A stretch of DNA of 11,100 nucleotides from Collinsella sp. (GTDB taxonomy: Bacteria > Actinomycetota > Coriobacteriia > Coriobacteriales > Coriobacteriaceae): contig JAGZWV010000050.1 of assembly GCA_018378775.1 (NCBI GenBank), forward strand, positions 1-11,100, written 5' to 3'. The translations under genes and the position numbers were made by a program. Under the pieces are notes generated by a model that was not told the DNA's origin, made no database searches, and saw nothing but the letters and a program-made list of their open reading frames with translations. Below, one piece after another: positions 5,792 to 11,100 of the stretch (position 1 is its first letter; every line of letters starts with the position of its first letter).

Positions 5792-5826
5792 ACGCCCCCG
5801 TGGCCTGAATGGGGCCTCGGGGGCGT
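5792..5826 (-). terminator. strong hairpin, terminator read on the minus strand
   Basis: ACGCCCCCG (5792-5800) pairs with CGGGGGCGT (5818-5826), with an inner GGCC/GGCC pairing. On the minus strand it is followed by GTCGTTTTT (T5 from 5785-5789); on the plus strand no U tract follows. It lies inside the right end of the IS30-type element and may shield it from outside transcription coming from the right. Confidence 0.6.
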
Positions 5827-5860
5827 TCGGCTAACTGCGGGAACGGCCTATCCGCTCAAT

Positions 5861-5885
5861 GTGTTCGGCTGAGATCGGAAATCAA
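5861..5885 (+). repeat. right terminal inverted repeat of the IS30-type element
   Basis: It matches 3656-3680 in reverse complement at 19 of 25 positions, keeping GTGTTCGG at the inner end and AATCAA at the tip. CC follows (5886-5887), matching CC at 3654-3655. Confidence 0.65.
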
Positions 5886-5943
5886 CCATATTATGGGCAC
5901 AGTCGGCAATTGGGTTAGATAGCCTCGCACCGGAGGCATCAAC

Positions 5944-6399
5944 ATGAGTACAAGTAGCTACAAACTGCAAAAAGGCCGTGGCCTCCCGTGGCCTTTAGAC
6001 ACGGACGCTCCATCGGTTGCCGATCAGGCCGAGACGCCTAGCGAGATGGAGGCGGCGCTTGACGTTCGACAGGATGAGATTGCAAAGAGCGAGATCCTGA
6101 GTGGAATCAACAGGCCATCCTACGACTCATTATTTGCGGTCGCGAAGAATCGCGTCCAGCTTGCGATTCTGATCATGATTGCTCCTTCCAGACGTCCAAA
6201 GGGCCTAATAGGAAGGATGCCAACGGAAAAAAACTTACAAAAGGTCTTTTCATGCGTCAGGACAAGCTCGAAAAAAAGTCTGTTCGACTCAACCGACTGT
6301 ATCGAAAGCTCTGGGCGAGCTGGCTCATCGAGGCATCATCATGAAGACCGATGGGGTGTGGGTCATCGTTTGGGCTCAGCTCGATATTCAAGCGCGTGA
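5944..6399 (+). pseudogene. winged-helix DNA-binding protein, frameshifted; plasmid replication-initiator-like or regulator
   Basis: ATG 5944 has GGAGG seven bases upstream (5932-5936). The first frame is plausible to about 6170 (acidic linker, then SYDSLFAVAKNRVQLAILI). Coding signal then moves to the -1 frame (KKLTKGLFMRQDKLEKK, about 6222-6276) and, at the A7 run 6271-6277, to the next -1 frame (STQPTVSKALGELAHRGII, then KTDGVWVI, to about 6370). Pieced together this is a hydrophobic helix, then a recognition helix P-T-V-S-K-A-L and wing, as in RepL-type plasmid replication initiators and some MarR/GntR-like regulators. Two single-base losses explain it, one in 6165-6233 and one at A7. What follows 6370 is not recognisable and collides with the convergent gene. 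The assignment to replication is tentative. Confidence 0.5.
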
Positions 6400-6863
6400 G
6401 GCCGGATGGGATCCGCGCGCGGACGCGGGCGGCGAGGTCGGACGTGAAAGCCGGACCGCAGAGGTATCGAGCGCACGCGGCCAGGGCCTCGAGGGCGGCT
6501 GGCGGGTAGGGAGATCCGAGCATGAGGCAGGACAACGCGCAGGCCCGCGAAAGGTTCACGAGCTCCCCCGCGACGCGGCTGGACCCTCGGCTGCCCCTCG
6601 TAAAGGATGCAGAAGACACGGTCGAGGTCCGACAGTTCGACCAGGCTGTACCGGCAGTCCGCGTACAGTGCGCAGCCCCTCCCGCGCGGGTCGCCGTCCG
6701 AGTCCTCATCCGGCTCATGATGGCGCACCTCAACCCAAAGGCCCTCCAACACGTCGTCGAACCCGAAATCGAGCTCCGCCTGGACGCTCTCGCCGAGCGC
6801 ATCGCCCAGGGCGAGCTCCGGCACCTTCGTCACACGGCCGTCCAGCCACTCAATCTCTGTCAT
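6257..6863 (-). pseudogene. unknown protein with a single-base frameshift
   Basis: From ATG 6863 (MTEIEWLDGRV; an in-frame ATG at 6872 adds three residues) the frame is strongly coding, with GC-rich third positions, for about 95 acidic residues up to LDRVFCILYEGQP. Coding signal then continues in another frame (GELVNLSRACALSCLML, then FTSDLAARVRARIP) toward about 6310. The shift is explained by one extra base in the five-C run at 6565-6569: with four, the protein reads straight through (QPRRGELVNLS). The last part, down to the stop near 6257, overlaps the winged-helix codons of the convergent gene, so the true 3' end is unclear and one gene has been truncated into the other. The family is not recognised. 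The N-terminal half is acidic and soluble. Confidence 0.5.
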
Positions 6864-7069
6864 CGCGCGCATGGGGCAAGCCCCTTCCGACACGGGATTG
6901 TCAGCTCAACCCGACCCTTACCCATACGGACGAACATAACTCGCCAGGGGGAAGCCCCTGAAGGCCGTGCGCCACAACATGAGGCCGAATCCGCCCCCGG
7001 CTGGACAGGCCAACAACGAAGGAGCACACGGAACCGGCGCGGCGTTACAACCGTCCCGGCAAGCGTGTC

Positions 7070-7081
7070 ACTTGGCCAAGT
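7070..7081. repeat. perfect 12-bp palindrome
   Basis: ACTTGGCCAAGT equals its own reverse complement. With the palindrome 68 bp to the right it may be a pair of regulator binding sites, but the two share no sequence. Confidence 0.5.
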
Positions 7082-7148
7082 CATGATGCCGACAAACCCG
7101 GAAATGCTCCAACGGAGCGCCGAACGAGCGTAACAATATAAAGCCGTG

Positions 7149-7160
7149 CAACACGTGTTG
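7149..7160. repeat. perfect 12-bp palindrome
   Basis: CAACACGTGTTG equals its own reverse complement and lies in otherwise non-coding DNA upstream of the minus-strand pseudogene. Confidence 0.5.
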
Positions 7161-7373
7161 GACGACCGGAACATCCCAAACAAAGGCCTGTCGGTCCCAC
7201 CTTCAAGCCCAATAGCAAAATGTGCATCAGCGGATTTGCAGCGATACAAGTCTCAACCGTCACCATCACACCGCAGCGCGCCTAGTCCCACTCATCCTAC
7301 TGCAAATGTCCCAGAACGAGAAAACGACCAGCTTAACATGCCACCCTTTATATCCGCACGCGCGTAATTCAAC

Positions 7374-8000
7374 TCATAAGGACCGGCTATCCCTTACCTG
7401 TGACACAATCTCAAACGCACAGAACAGAATCATCAGTCCAATCATCGCATAAGAGGCATCCGAACCTTCAAGCACTATTCCACAAAGAACAATCTCCGCG
7501 CAGCCAATAAGAACTGTTATCAGGCGCTCTGCCTTTTTGCTCTCGCCGCTCGCATAAAAAGGCGGCAAAGCGCACAAGATCACATATAGCCCGGGAAGGG
7601 AATATAGGATCGATAGTCCAAGTCCCCCATCAACCGCAGTGCTTTGCGTAAGAATCAACTGAACCCAAACGGCAATTATCACTGAGCAGGTTGTCGATAA
7701 AAGAAGACTAGAAATATAGCACGCAACAAAGTCCCGTTGCGTTCGAGCAGAGAAATCCGCGAACTCTCTTCGCCGCGTGGAAACAATAAGGTACACAGAA
7801 ATTGCAATAGAACCAATCAGAGAAAACAGCGGAACAACCAGCAATTCAAGCTTATTACCCCATCGATCAACCACACCCCCACTCCAATGAGCGGGAATTG
7901 TATCAGGGAGGACTGACCAAGCCGCCCATAGAATCAGAAATGGAAGAATAGAGAGGATGAAAGATGATAACACTGCAGTAGTTTTTTTTGAGGCTCTCAT
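7374..8000 (-). CDS. DUF1648-domain membrane protein (SdpI-like N-terminal domain)
   Basis: 208 residues from ATG 8000. AAGGAG lies 11 bases upstream; an upstream GTG (8027) would add nine residues but has no ribosome site. The first helix (about 10-30) is followed by SVLPDTIPAHWSGGVVDRWG and then K and a hydrophobic helix. This is the DUF1648 signature (LP-x-x-IP-x-HW-x-x-G-x-x-D-x-x-G-x-K). Further helices are at about 52-73, 94-120, 134-155 and 166-200. DUF1648 proteins include the SdpI immunity protein and many uncharacterised membrane proteins, often beside a small regulator. No such partner is seen here, so an immunity role is only a possibility. The gene is AT-richer than the pilin-type genes that start divergently at 8189. 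Confidence 0.8.
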   Translation of the reverse strand: MRASKKTTAVLSSFILSILPFLILWAAWSVLPDTIPAHWSGGVVDRWGNKLELLVVPLFSLIGSIAISVYLIVSTRRREFADFSARTQRDFVACYISSLLLSTTCSVIIAVWVQLILTQSTAVDGGLGLSILYSLPGLYVILCALPPFYASGESKKAERLITVLIGCAEIVLCGIVLEGSDASYAMIGLMILFCAFEIVSQVRDSRSL

Positions 8001-8048
8001 CGATTCCGCATCTCCTTGCGCGCCCACATTCCACTCCGCCTTAAATCA

Positions 8049-8075
8049 AGTATACGTTTTGGAACGGGATGTCAC
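8049..8075 (-). promoter_or_regulatory. possible promoter of the DUF1648 gene
   Basis: On the minus strand GTGACA (8075-8070) and TATACT (8054-8049) are separated by 15 bases, about 50 bp before ATG 8000. The -10 is good; the spacing is shorter than ideal. Confidence 0.4.
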
Positions 8076-8101
8076 TCCGAACGCCTTACCCTCTTAGTGT
8101 G

Positions 8102-8118
8102 AATGCCGCTGCGGCATT
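8102..8118. repeat. short hairpin in the divergent intergenic region
   Basis: AATGCCG (8102-8108) pairs with CGGCATT (8112-8118) around CTG. It lies just before TTGACT and between divergent genes, so it could be an operator. Confidence 0.4.
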
Positions 8119-8119
8119 G

Positions 8120-8150
8120 TTGACTCATCCTTAGTAATCGCGTCTATCCT
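8120..8150 (+). promoter_or_regulatory. possible promoter of the first pilin-type gene
   Basis: TTGACT (8120-8125) is a good -35. The best -10 candidates are TCTATC (8143-8148, spacer 17) or TATCCT (8145-8150, spacer 19), both weak. The start codon follows about 40 bp later. Confidence 0.35.
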
Positions 8151-8188
8151 CTGCAGCATCAGCCAAAGCAATCCGAGAGGAGCCGCAC

Positions 8189-9153
8189 ATGCATGCAGCG
8201 GAAATTCCTTTCGGGGGGGGGTATCTCCCAGATTTACCCGCCGCCCGAAGGGGCAGTCGATAGTCGAGTACGTACTGATCATCGCGATCATCGTCCTGGT
8301 GGTGCTGATCGCGGGACCGTGGGTCTCGTCGGCGATCACAAACCAGTTCAACACGGTGGCAGGGACGCTCGGCAACGGAATCTCAAAGGGGAGCTGGGAG
8401 TCGGGCGGCACGGGCGGCGGCAACGGGTCGTTGACCGACGCCGACATCGTGGACCCCGTTCACGGGATAGCGTTCGCCGTGTACTCGAAGGACGACCACA
8501 GCCTCATGTTCTACAAGTGCCGCGGGGTCCCCAGAGTCGGTGACATGCTCAACAGCCGCCGCGTGACGGCGGTGTATACGGGGTTCGAAAATGGATACGC
8601 CACCGCGACCGTGGGAAACGACGGCAAGACGACTGCCCCCTGGTGGCCTAACAGAAATAATATCGTGGCCGTAAAGGCCATTGACGATGGCATAGAAATC
8701 CACTCGTTGGCATTTTGCTTTCAGTACATGGAGAACTGCAAGAGCTTTGATCTGGCAAAGTTCGACATGTCGAACTGCACAAATCTGCAGCACGCATTCG
8801 CGTATTGCGGCAATGCGACTTCCTTCAGTATTTCAAGCTGGGATACGTCCTCGGTCGTCGAATTCGACTCGGCGCTCAAAAACCTTTACAAGGTCGAGGA
8901 GATTGACATCTCCGGATGGTCGACGCGGAAAGCCGGCGATTTACGTCTCCTTTTTTCCACCGACAGTTCGCTGAAAAGCGTGAAATTTGGACCAGGGTGG
9001 AAGACCTCAGATGTTATGGATATGCTCGGCATGTTTAGCTATTGCAAAAATCTAAACCTCGACTGTTCCGATTGGAATGTCCCAACCTATGCCAATCATA
9101 GTGACTTCAATCACTGCGCCCCCGGCGTTATCCTCCCGAAGGCGTGGCAGTAG
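8189..9153 (+). CDS. pilin-leader/BspA (DUF285) surface protein, out of frame at a poly-G tract
   Basis: AGAGGAG (8176-8182) lies six bases before ATG 8189. As sequenced, the nine-G tract at 8213-8221 sends this start to a stop at 8261-8263. With ten G it would read MHAAEIPFGGGVSPRFTRRP, then KGQSIVEYVLIIAIIVLVV and on to TAG 9151-9153, 321 residues; with eight G a second ATG (8193) would be in frame instead. K-G-Q-S-I-V-E-Y plus the hydrophobic helix is a type IV prepilin signal of the Flp/class III kind, with Glu five residues after the Gly. Then come a conserved collar (PWVSSAI-NQFNTVAG), a Gly/Ser linker, a beta-rich region and DUF285/BspA-type repeats (F-D-M-S-N-C-x-N-L, SSWDTSSV, IDISGWST) to the C-terminus. 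There is no LPxTG and no second helix. I infer export and pilus-like display. From GTG 8299 the rest is open without lesions. Confidence 0.7.
8213..8221 (+). repeat. poly-G tract (9 G) inside the coding start
   Basis: It lies eight codons after ATG 8189 and is followed by a weak dyad, GGGTA...TACCC (8219-8223 with 8235-8239). A change of one G decides whether a start codon is in frame with the pilin helix, as in contingency loci. Confidence 0.8.
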
Positions 9154-9199
9154 GTCTGAAGAAACAAAACGGCAAGCAGTTTATGTGGCGCGGGCACCC

Positions 9200-9223
9200 G
9201 TGCCGCCGTTGCCTCAGCGGCAC
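9200..9223. repeat. hairpin between the two pilin-type genes
   Basis: GTGCCGC (9200-9206) pairs with GCGGCAC (9217-9223) around a ten-base loop, about 50 bp after the first gene's stop. No U tract follows, so it is at best a weak terminator. The rest of 9154-9298 holds no gene. Confidence 0.45.
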
Positions 9224-9323
9224 GTTACGGGCTAGTCGGTTCGCTTTAACGTACGCTCTGCATGCAATATCAATCCCCATGCGAAGGGAGTGTCGCATAT
9301 GCATGCAGCGGCAATTAACCTTC

Positions 9324-9333
9324 GGGGGGGGGG
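9324..9333 (+). repeat. poly-G tract (10 G) inside the coding start
   Basis: It sits at the same position relative to ATGCATGCAG as the tract at 8213-8221. GGGTAT (9335-9340) with ATACCC (9350-9355) forms a small dyad right after it. The present length puts both overlapping ATGs out of frame with the pilin helix. Confidence 0.8.
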
Positions 9334-9577
9334 TGGGTATCTCCTAGGAATACCCGCCTCCGAGGCCAAGGAGCCATCGAGTACGTTCTGGTCATCGCGA
9401 TTATCGTCCTGGTTGTGATGATAGCCGGCCCTTGGGTCTCGTCGGCAATCAGGAACCAGTTCAACACGGTGGCGGGAGTATTGGTAAACGGGACAGCAGG
9501 TGGGACTTGGGAACCGAGCGGTTCCGGCAGCGGTAACGGCGCGGGTTCCGCGACCGTCCAGGCGGCGCTCGCCAAGG

Positions 9578-9599
9578 ACGCGAAGGACACGCGAAGGAC
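9578..9599 (+). repeat. 11-bp perfect tandem duplication
   Basis: ACGCGAAGGAC occurs twice in a row (9578-9588 and 9589-9599). Removing one unit joins AKDAKD to WTLGEQK in a single frame with the DUF6273 domain, so the duplication is the cause of the frameshift. Confidence 0.9.
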
Positions 9600-10316
9600 T
9601 GGACCCTCGGTGAGCAGAAGGCAGTTGCCGAGGACATCGCCGCCAAGGGCGAGGCGTCGCCCGCCTACGCCAAGGCGAAGGCCGCGATGGATGCCGGCAC
9701 CGAGTTCTCGATGAAGCTCACCGATGGCAAGACGCTGACTTACCGCATTATCGGCATCAATCATGATGACCTTGCAGGCGGATCCGGCAAGGCGGGCCTC
9801 ACGTTCCTCACCACCACGACGGGCATTTGGTCCCCCATGAACGCGATTGACACCAACGCCGGCGGTTGGGAGAAGTCTGAACTCCGTCAGAAAATGAACT
9901 CCGGCAAGATCTGGAATCTGATGCCCTCCGATTTCCAGTCCAAGGTGAAGGCCGTCAAGAAGCTATCGAACAATGTCGGGGGCGGTGATGAGAACAAGAA
10001 CGCCGCCGTGACGGCTACCTCGGACAAGCTGTTCCTGCTCAGCTACTCTGAGATCGCCCCCACCTCCTATTGGGCATCCTATCCCTGGACTTCCTCCGAG
10101 GGCACCCAGTACGAGGCCTTCAAAGGCAAGGTGACGGAGAACTATAATCCCAACTCTGCCATTGCCATTGGCAGCGGTTGGTGGGAGCGTTAGGTGTTTC
10201 CGAACGCCTCGAAGGGCTTCCTCCATGTCGACAGCAGCGGCAATCCGTCGGACAGCAACTCCGCGCCGGGCTGGTTTTGCGTCTCCCCCGCCTGGTGCTT
10301 CTAGCTTGTCTAGCGC

Positions 10317-10349
10317 AAAGCCCGCGTTACCCCGCGCGTGCTTTCTTTT
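10317..10349 (+). terminator. terminator of the DUF6273 gene
   Basis: AAAGC (10317-10321) pairs with GCTTT (10340-10344) and, after one mismatch, CGCG pairs with CGCG (10323-10326 with 10335-10338). TTTCTTTT (10342-10349) supplies the U tract. It starts 12 bases after the native stop at 10304, which supports that stop as the true gene end. Confidence 0.6.
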
Positions 10350-10566
10350 GGCGACCGAACGAACGGCTTCAGGTTCATGGCACGGGTAGTCGGATTGAAG
10401 AGAAATGGGGTCATACAGCGGCTCTCAGAGCGCCTGCCGCACTCCCCCGCCATTACCTCTGCTGCGTCCTCGTATAGAGTCCATCCTGCTTGGTGTTTCG
10501 AGTTCGGGGCGTATACGGTGGGTGGATAATGGATTCACTTCGATGACGGCGTTGACGGGAGCGACC
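10350..10566. other. intergenic stretch before the antitoxin gene
   Basis: Short frames here lack ribosome sites. GATAAT (10525-10530), preceded by TG, is a possible -10 for the following gene, about 40 bp before its start; no good -35 is visible. Nothing else stands out. Confidence 0.3.
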
Positions 10567-10794
10567 ATGGCGATGCGCGAGATCGCGGTCAAGTTCGATG
10601 AGGGCGAAATGGCCTTGATTCAGGGCCGTGCGGACGCCACGGGCATGACCTTTTCCGAGTTCGTGAGAAGGGCCGCGTTCGAGAAGGCTGAGGACATGGC
10701 GGACATCGAGGCCTACAACGAGGCTTTGGACGGGGACGGCGGCACTCGCTACCCGATGGAAGAGGTCGTGCGCATGGCGGTGGAGGCTGAGTGA
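10567..10794 (+). CDS. RelB/DUF6290-like ribbon-helix-helix antitoxin, without a toxin
   Basis: 75 residues from ATG 10567, with GGGAG five bases upstream (10557-10561); a second ATG (10573) is also possible. The N-terminus REIAVKFDEGEMALIQGRAD and then GMTFSEFVRRAAFEKAED is a ribbon-helix-helix DNA-binding domain: a beta strand, then two helices with the typical S-E-F-V-R-R-A. The C-terminal part (IEAYNEALDGDGG, YPMEEVVRMAVE) is the acidic toxin-binding tail. These antitoxins repress their own operon and neutralise a RelE-type RNase encoded just downstream. Here no toxin follows: a GTG overlapping the stop (10791) opens only 11 codons before TAA, and a terminator comes at 10840. It is therefore an orphan, either a relic or an antitoxin acting on a toxin elsewhere. 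Confidence 0.8.
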   Translation: MAMREIAVKFDEGEMALIQGRADATGMTFSEFVRRAAFEKAEDMADIEAYNEALDGDGGTRYPMEEVVRMAVEAE

Positions 10795-10839
10795 TTGTCC
10801 ACACGCGTTGTCTGTCTCGGCTCTAAAGGCTTCTCTTGG

Positions 10840-10874
10840 GCGGGGTTCGGCTTATAGCCGGGTCCCGCTTTTTT
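10840..10874 (+). terminator. rho-independent terminator after the antitoxin gene
   Basis: A 12-bp stem (10840-10851 with 10857-10868, three G-T wobbles) with a TTATA loop, followed by T6 (10869-10874). Very strong. Confidence 0.9.
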
Positions 10875-11100
10875 GCGGCTTTCAGTTGTCTTTCTGAAGG
10901 TATGAAATGACTGCCTCGATATGAATACGGTCGGCATTCGAAGCGGACGTTATAGCCGCGCTAATAGCGCATGACTTTCTCCCCTGCCGTCATCGTTGCC
11001 GCAGTGTTAGCGTCGGAATAATTTAGCCAAATATAGTCGGCCGAGATTGACCAATCCCGGCCGACCCATTTTAGCCAACACGCCCGCATCTATGACTTTC
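10875..11100. other. right-edge stretch without a supported gene
   Basis: No frame has a ribosome site and coding composition. It contains the large hairpin at 11036-11065, flanked by two copies of TTTAGCCAA (11022-11030 and 11069-11077). ATGACTTTC occurs near 10972 and again at the very edge (11092-11100). A gene may continue beyond the edge on the minus strand, but this cannot be decided here. Confidence 0.3.
11036..11065. terminator. long hairpin, possible bidirectional terminator
   Basis: The 13-base arms 11036-11048 and 11053-11065 pair with one mismatch around GACC. CCCATTTTAG follows on the plus strand and ACTATATTT on the minus strand, so U tracts are weak on both sides. Confidence 0.5.

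Larger units (their letters stand above)
3656..5885 (+). mobile_element. IS30-family element, defective, with a nested IS3-family element
   Basis: The ends are a 25-bp imperfect terminal inverted repeat: 3656-3680 and 5861-5885 match at 19 of 25 positions by my count, starting TTGATT and ending AATCAA. Both sides are flanked by CC (3654-3655 and 5886-5887). That would be a 2-bp target duplication, a size known for IS30, though two bases can agree by chance. Inside are a subterminal hairpin (3683-3718), the 5' part of the transposase gene (3772-3893), an IS3-family insertion (about 3893-5107), the 3' part (5108-5660) and a second hairpin (5792-5826). Without the IS3 element about 1.0 kb of IS30 DNA remains. 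The transposase has lost its catalytic aspartates, so the element cannot move on its own. Confidence 0.75.
6864..7373. other. 510-bp stretch without a supported gene, with palindromes
   Basis: Frames here lack ribosome sites and coding composition. It contains two perfect 12-bp palindromes (7070-7081 and 7149-7160), a CAGGGG/CCCCTG dyad (6945-6950/6955-6960) and, just before the minus-strand gene at 6257-6863, GGGG-CTTG-CCCC (6873-6884). The stretch presumably carries the minus-strand gene's promoter. Next to a possible replication-initiator remnant it could be an old plasmid origin or control region, but I see no iterons. Confidence 0.35.
9299..10304 (+). pseudogene. pilin-leader/DUF6273 surface protein with three lesions
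   Basis: GAAGGGAG (9283-9290) precedes ATG 9299 by eight bases. The start is built like that of the 8189 gene: ATGCATGCAG, a poly-G tract (ten G; 11 would be in frame from ATG 9299, nine from ATG 9303), then RGQGAIEYVLVIAIIVLVV and the collar PWVSSAI-NQFNTVAG. A Ser/Gly linker and an Ala/Lys helix (ATVQAALAKDAKD) follow, and then an 11-bp tandem duplication (9578-9599) shifts the frame. Without it the text continues WTLGEQKAVAEDIAAKG to a DUF6273 domain (LTYRIIGIN, GWEKSELRQKMNSG, YPWTSSEGTQYEAFK, GSGWWER). TAG at 10191-10193 interrupts the domain. The same frame resumes with VFPNASKGFLHVDSSGNP and GWFCVSPAWCF to the true stop TAG 10302-10304, the usual DUF6273 ending. A 168-residue piece (GTG-type start at 9687 to 10193) is open but lacks both ends. 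Confidence 0.75.

Noticed and set aside
6341..6961. A 206-codon plus-strand frame
   Set aside because: Only its first 10-15 codons continue the winged-helix remnant. The remainder is Arg/Pro/Gly-rich antisense text of the minus-strand gene.
6860..7249. A 129-codon minus-strand frame
   Set aside because: No ribosome site, unusual Cys/Arg-rich composition, and it overlaps the start of the better supported minus-strand gene.
10191..10193. Amber codon as programmed recoding (pyrrolysine or suppression)
   Set aside because: No supporting element is visible and the same gene carries two other inactivating lesions, so a simple nonsense mutation is the better reading.
9680..10304. Variable region of a diversity-generating retroelement in the DUF6273 tail
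   Set aside because: The tail is Asn/Ser-rich and the fold might suit it, but no reverse transcriptase and no template repeat with adenine-specific differences is present in the window.
1..11100. CRISPR array, tRNA, rRNA or prophage structural genes
   Set aside because: No regularly spaced direct repeats, no tRNA cloverleaf and no recognisable capsid, tail or terminase segments were found on either strand.

Overview
The window reads as accessory DNA from a moderately high-GC gut or oral actinobacterium, most likely class Coriobacteriia (Collinsella/Olsenella/Eggerthella-like). This is inferred from the IS3 and IS30 transposase types, from a BspA/DUF285 surface protein and a DUF6273 protein, and from strong GGAGG ribosome binding sites. 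No single gene fixes the genus. Codon use is mosaic: GC-rich blocks (transposases, 5.9-6.9 kb, 8.2-10.8 kb) alternate with AT-richer small membrane-protein genes. This fits a hotspot of insertion and decay.

Layout. 1-524: the end of an unidentified gene, coupled to a small membrane-anchored protein. 561-961: a solo end of an IS30-type element abutting the 3' remnant of a DEDDh exonuclease gene. 974-3591: small hypothetical and membrane proteins on both strands, two good terminators, an 11-G tract, a 12-bp-arm hairpin, and a 41-aa hydrophobic/basic peptide that looks like a small toxin or holin-like peptide, meeting a 24-aa ORF tail to tail. 3656-5885: an IS30-family element with 25-bp terminal inverted repeats and a possible CC target duplication. 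Its transposase gene is dead (two internal deletions) and is interrupted by an apparently intact IS3-family (IS150-like) element. 5944-6863: two convergent, frameshifted genes, one a winged-helix DNA-binding protein resembling plasmid replication initiators. 6864-7373: non-coding, with two perfect 12-bp palindromes. 7374-8000: a DUF1648 membrane protein on the minus strand.

The most interesting part is 8176-10304. Two tandem genes share an almost identical start: a Shine-Dalgarno, ATGCATGCAG, a poly-G tract (9 G and 10 G), then a type IV (class III/Flp-like) prepilin signal and hydrophobic helix (GQ-SIVEY / GQ-GAIEY). Each then carries a different exported domain: a BspA/DUF285 repeat domain in the first, a DUF6273 domain in the second. 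In both, the G tract puts the start codon out of frame with the pilin helix by one base. In both, changing the tract by one G in either direction would restore a reading frame from one of the two overlapping ATGs. I infer a phase-variable, domain-swapping surface display family built on a pilin leader. The second copy also carries an 11-bp tandem duplication and an in-frame amber codon, so it is a pseudogene.

10567-10874: an orphan ribbon-helix-helix antitoxin (DUF6290-like) with no toxin after it, followed by a strong terminator. Several lesions lie in homopolymers, so sequencing or assembly error must be excluded before the frameshifts are taken as biological.
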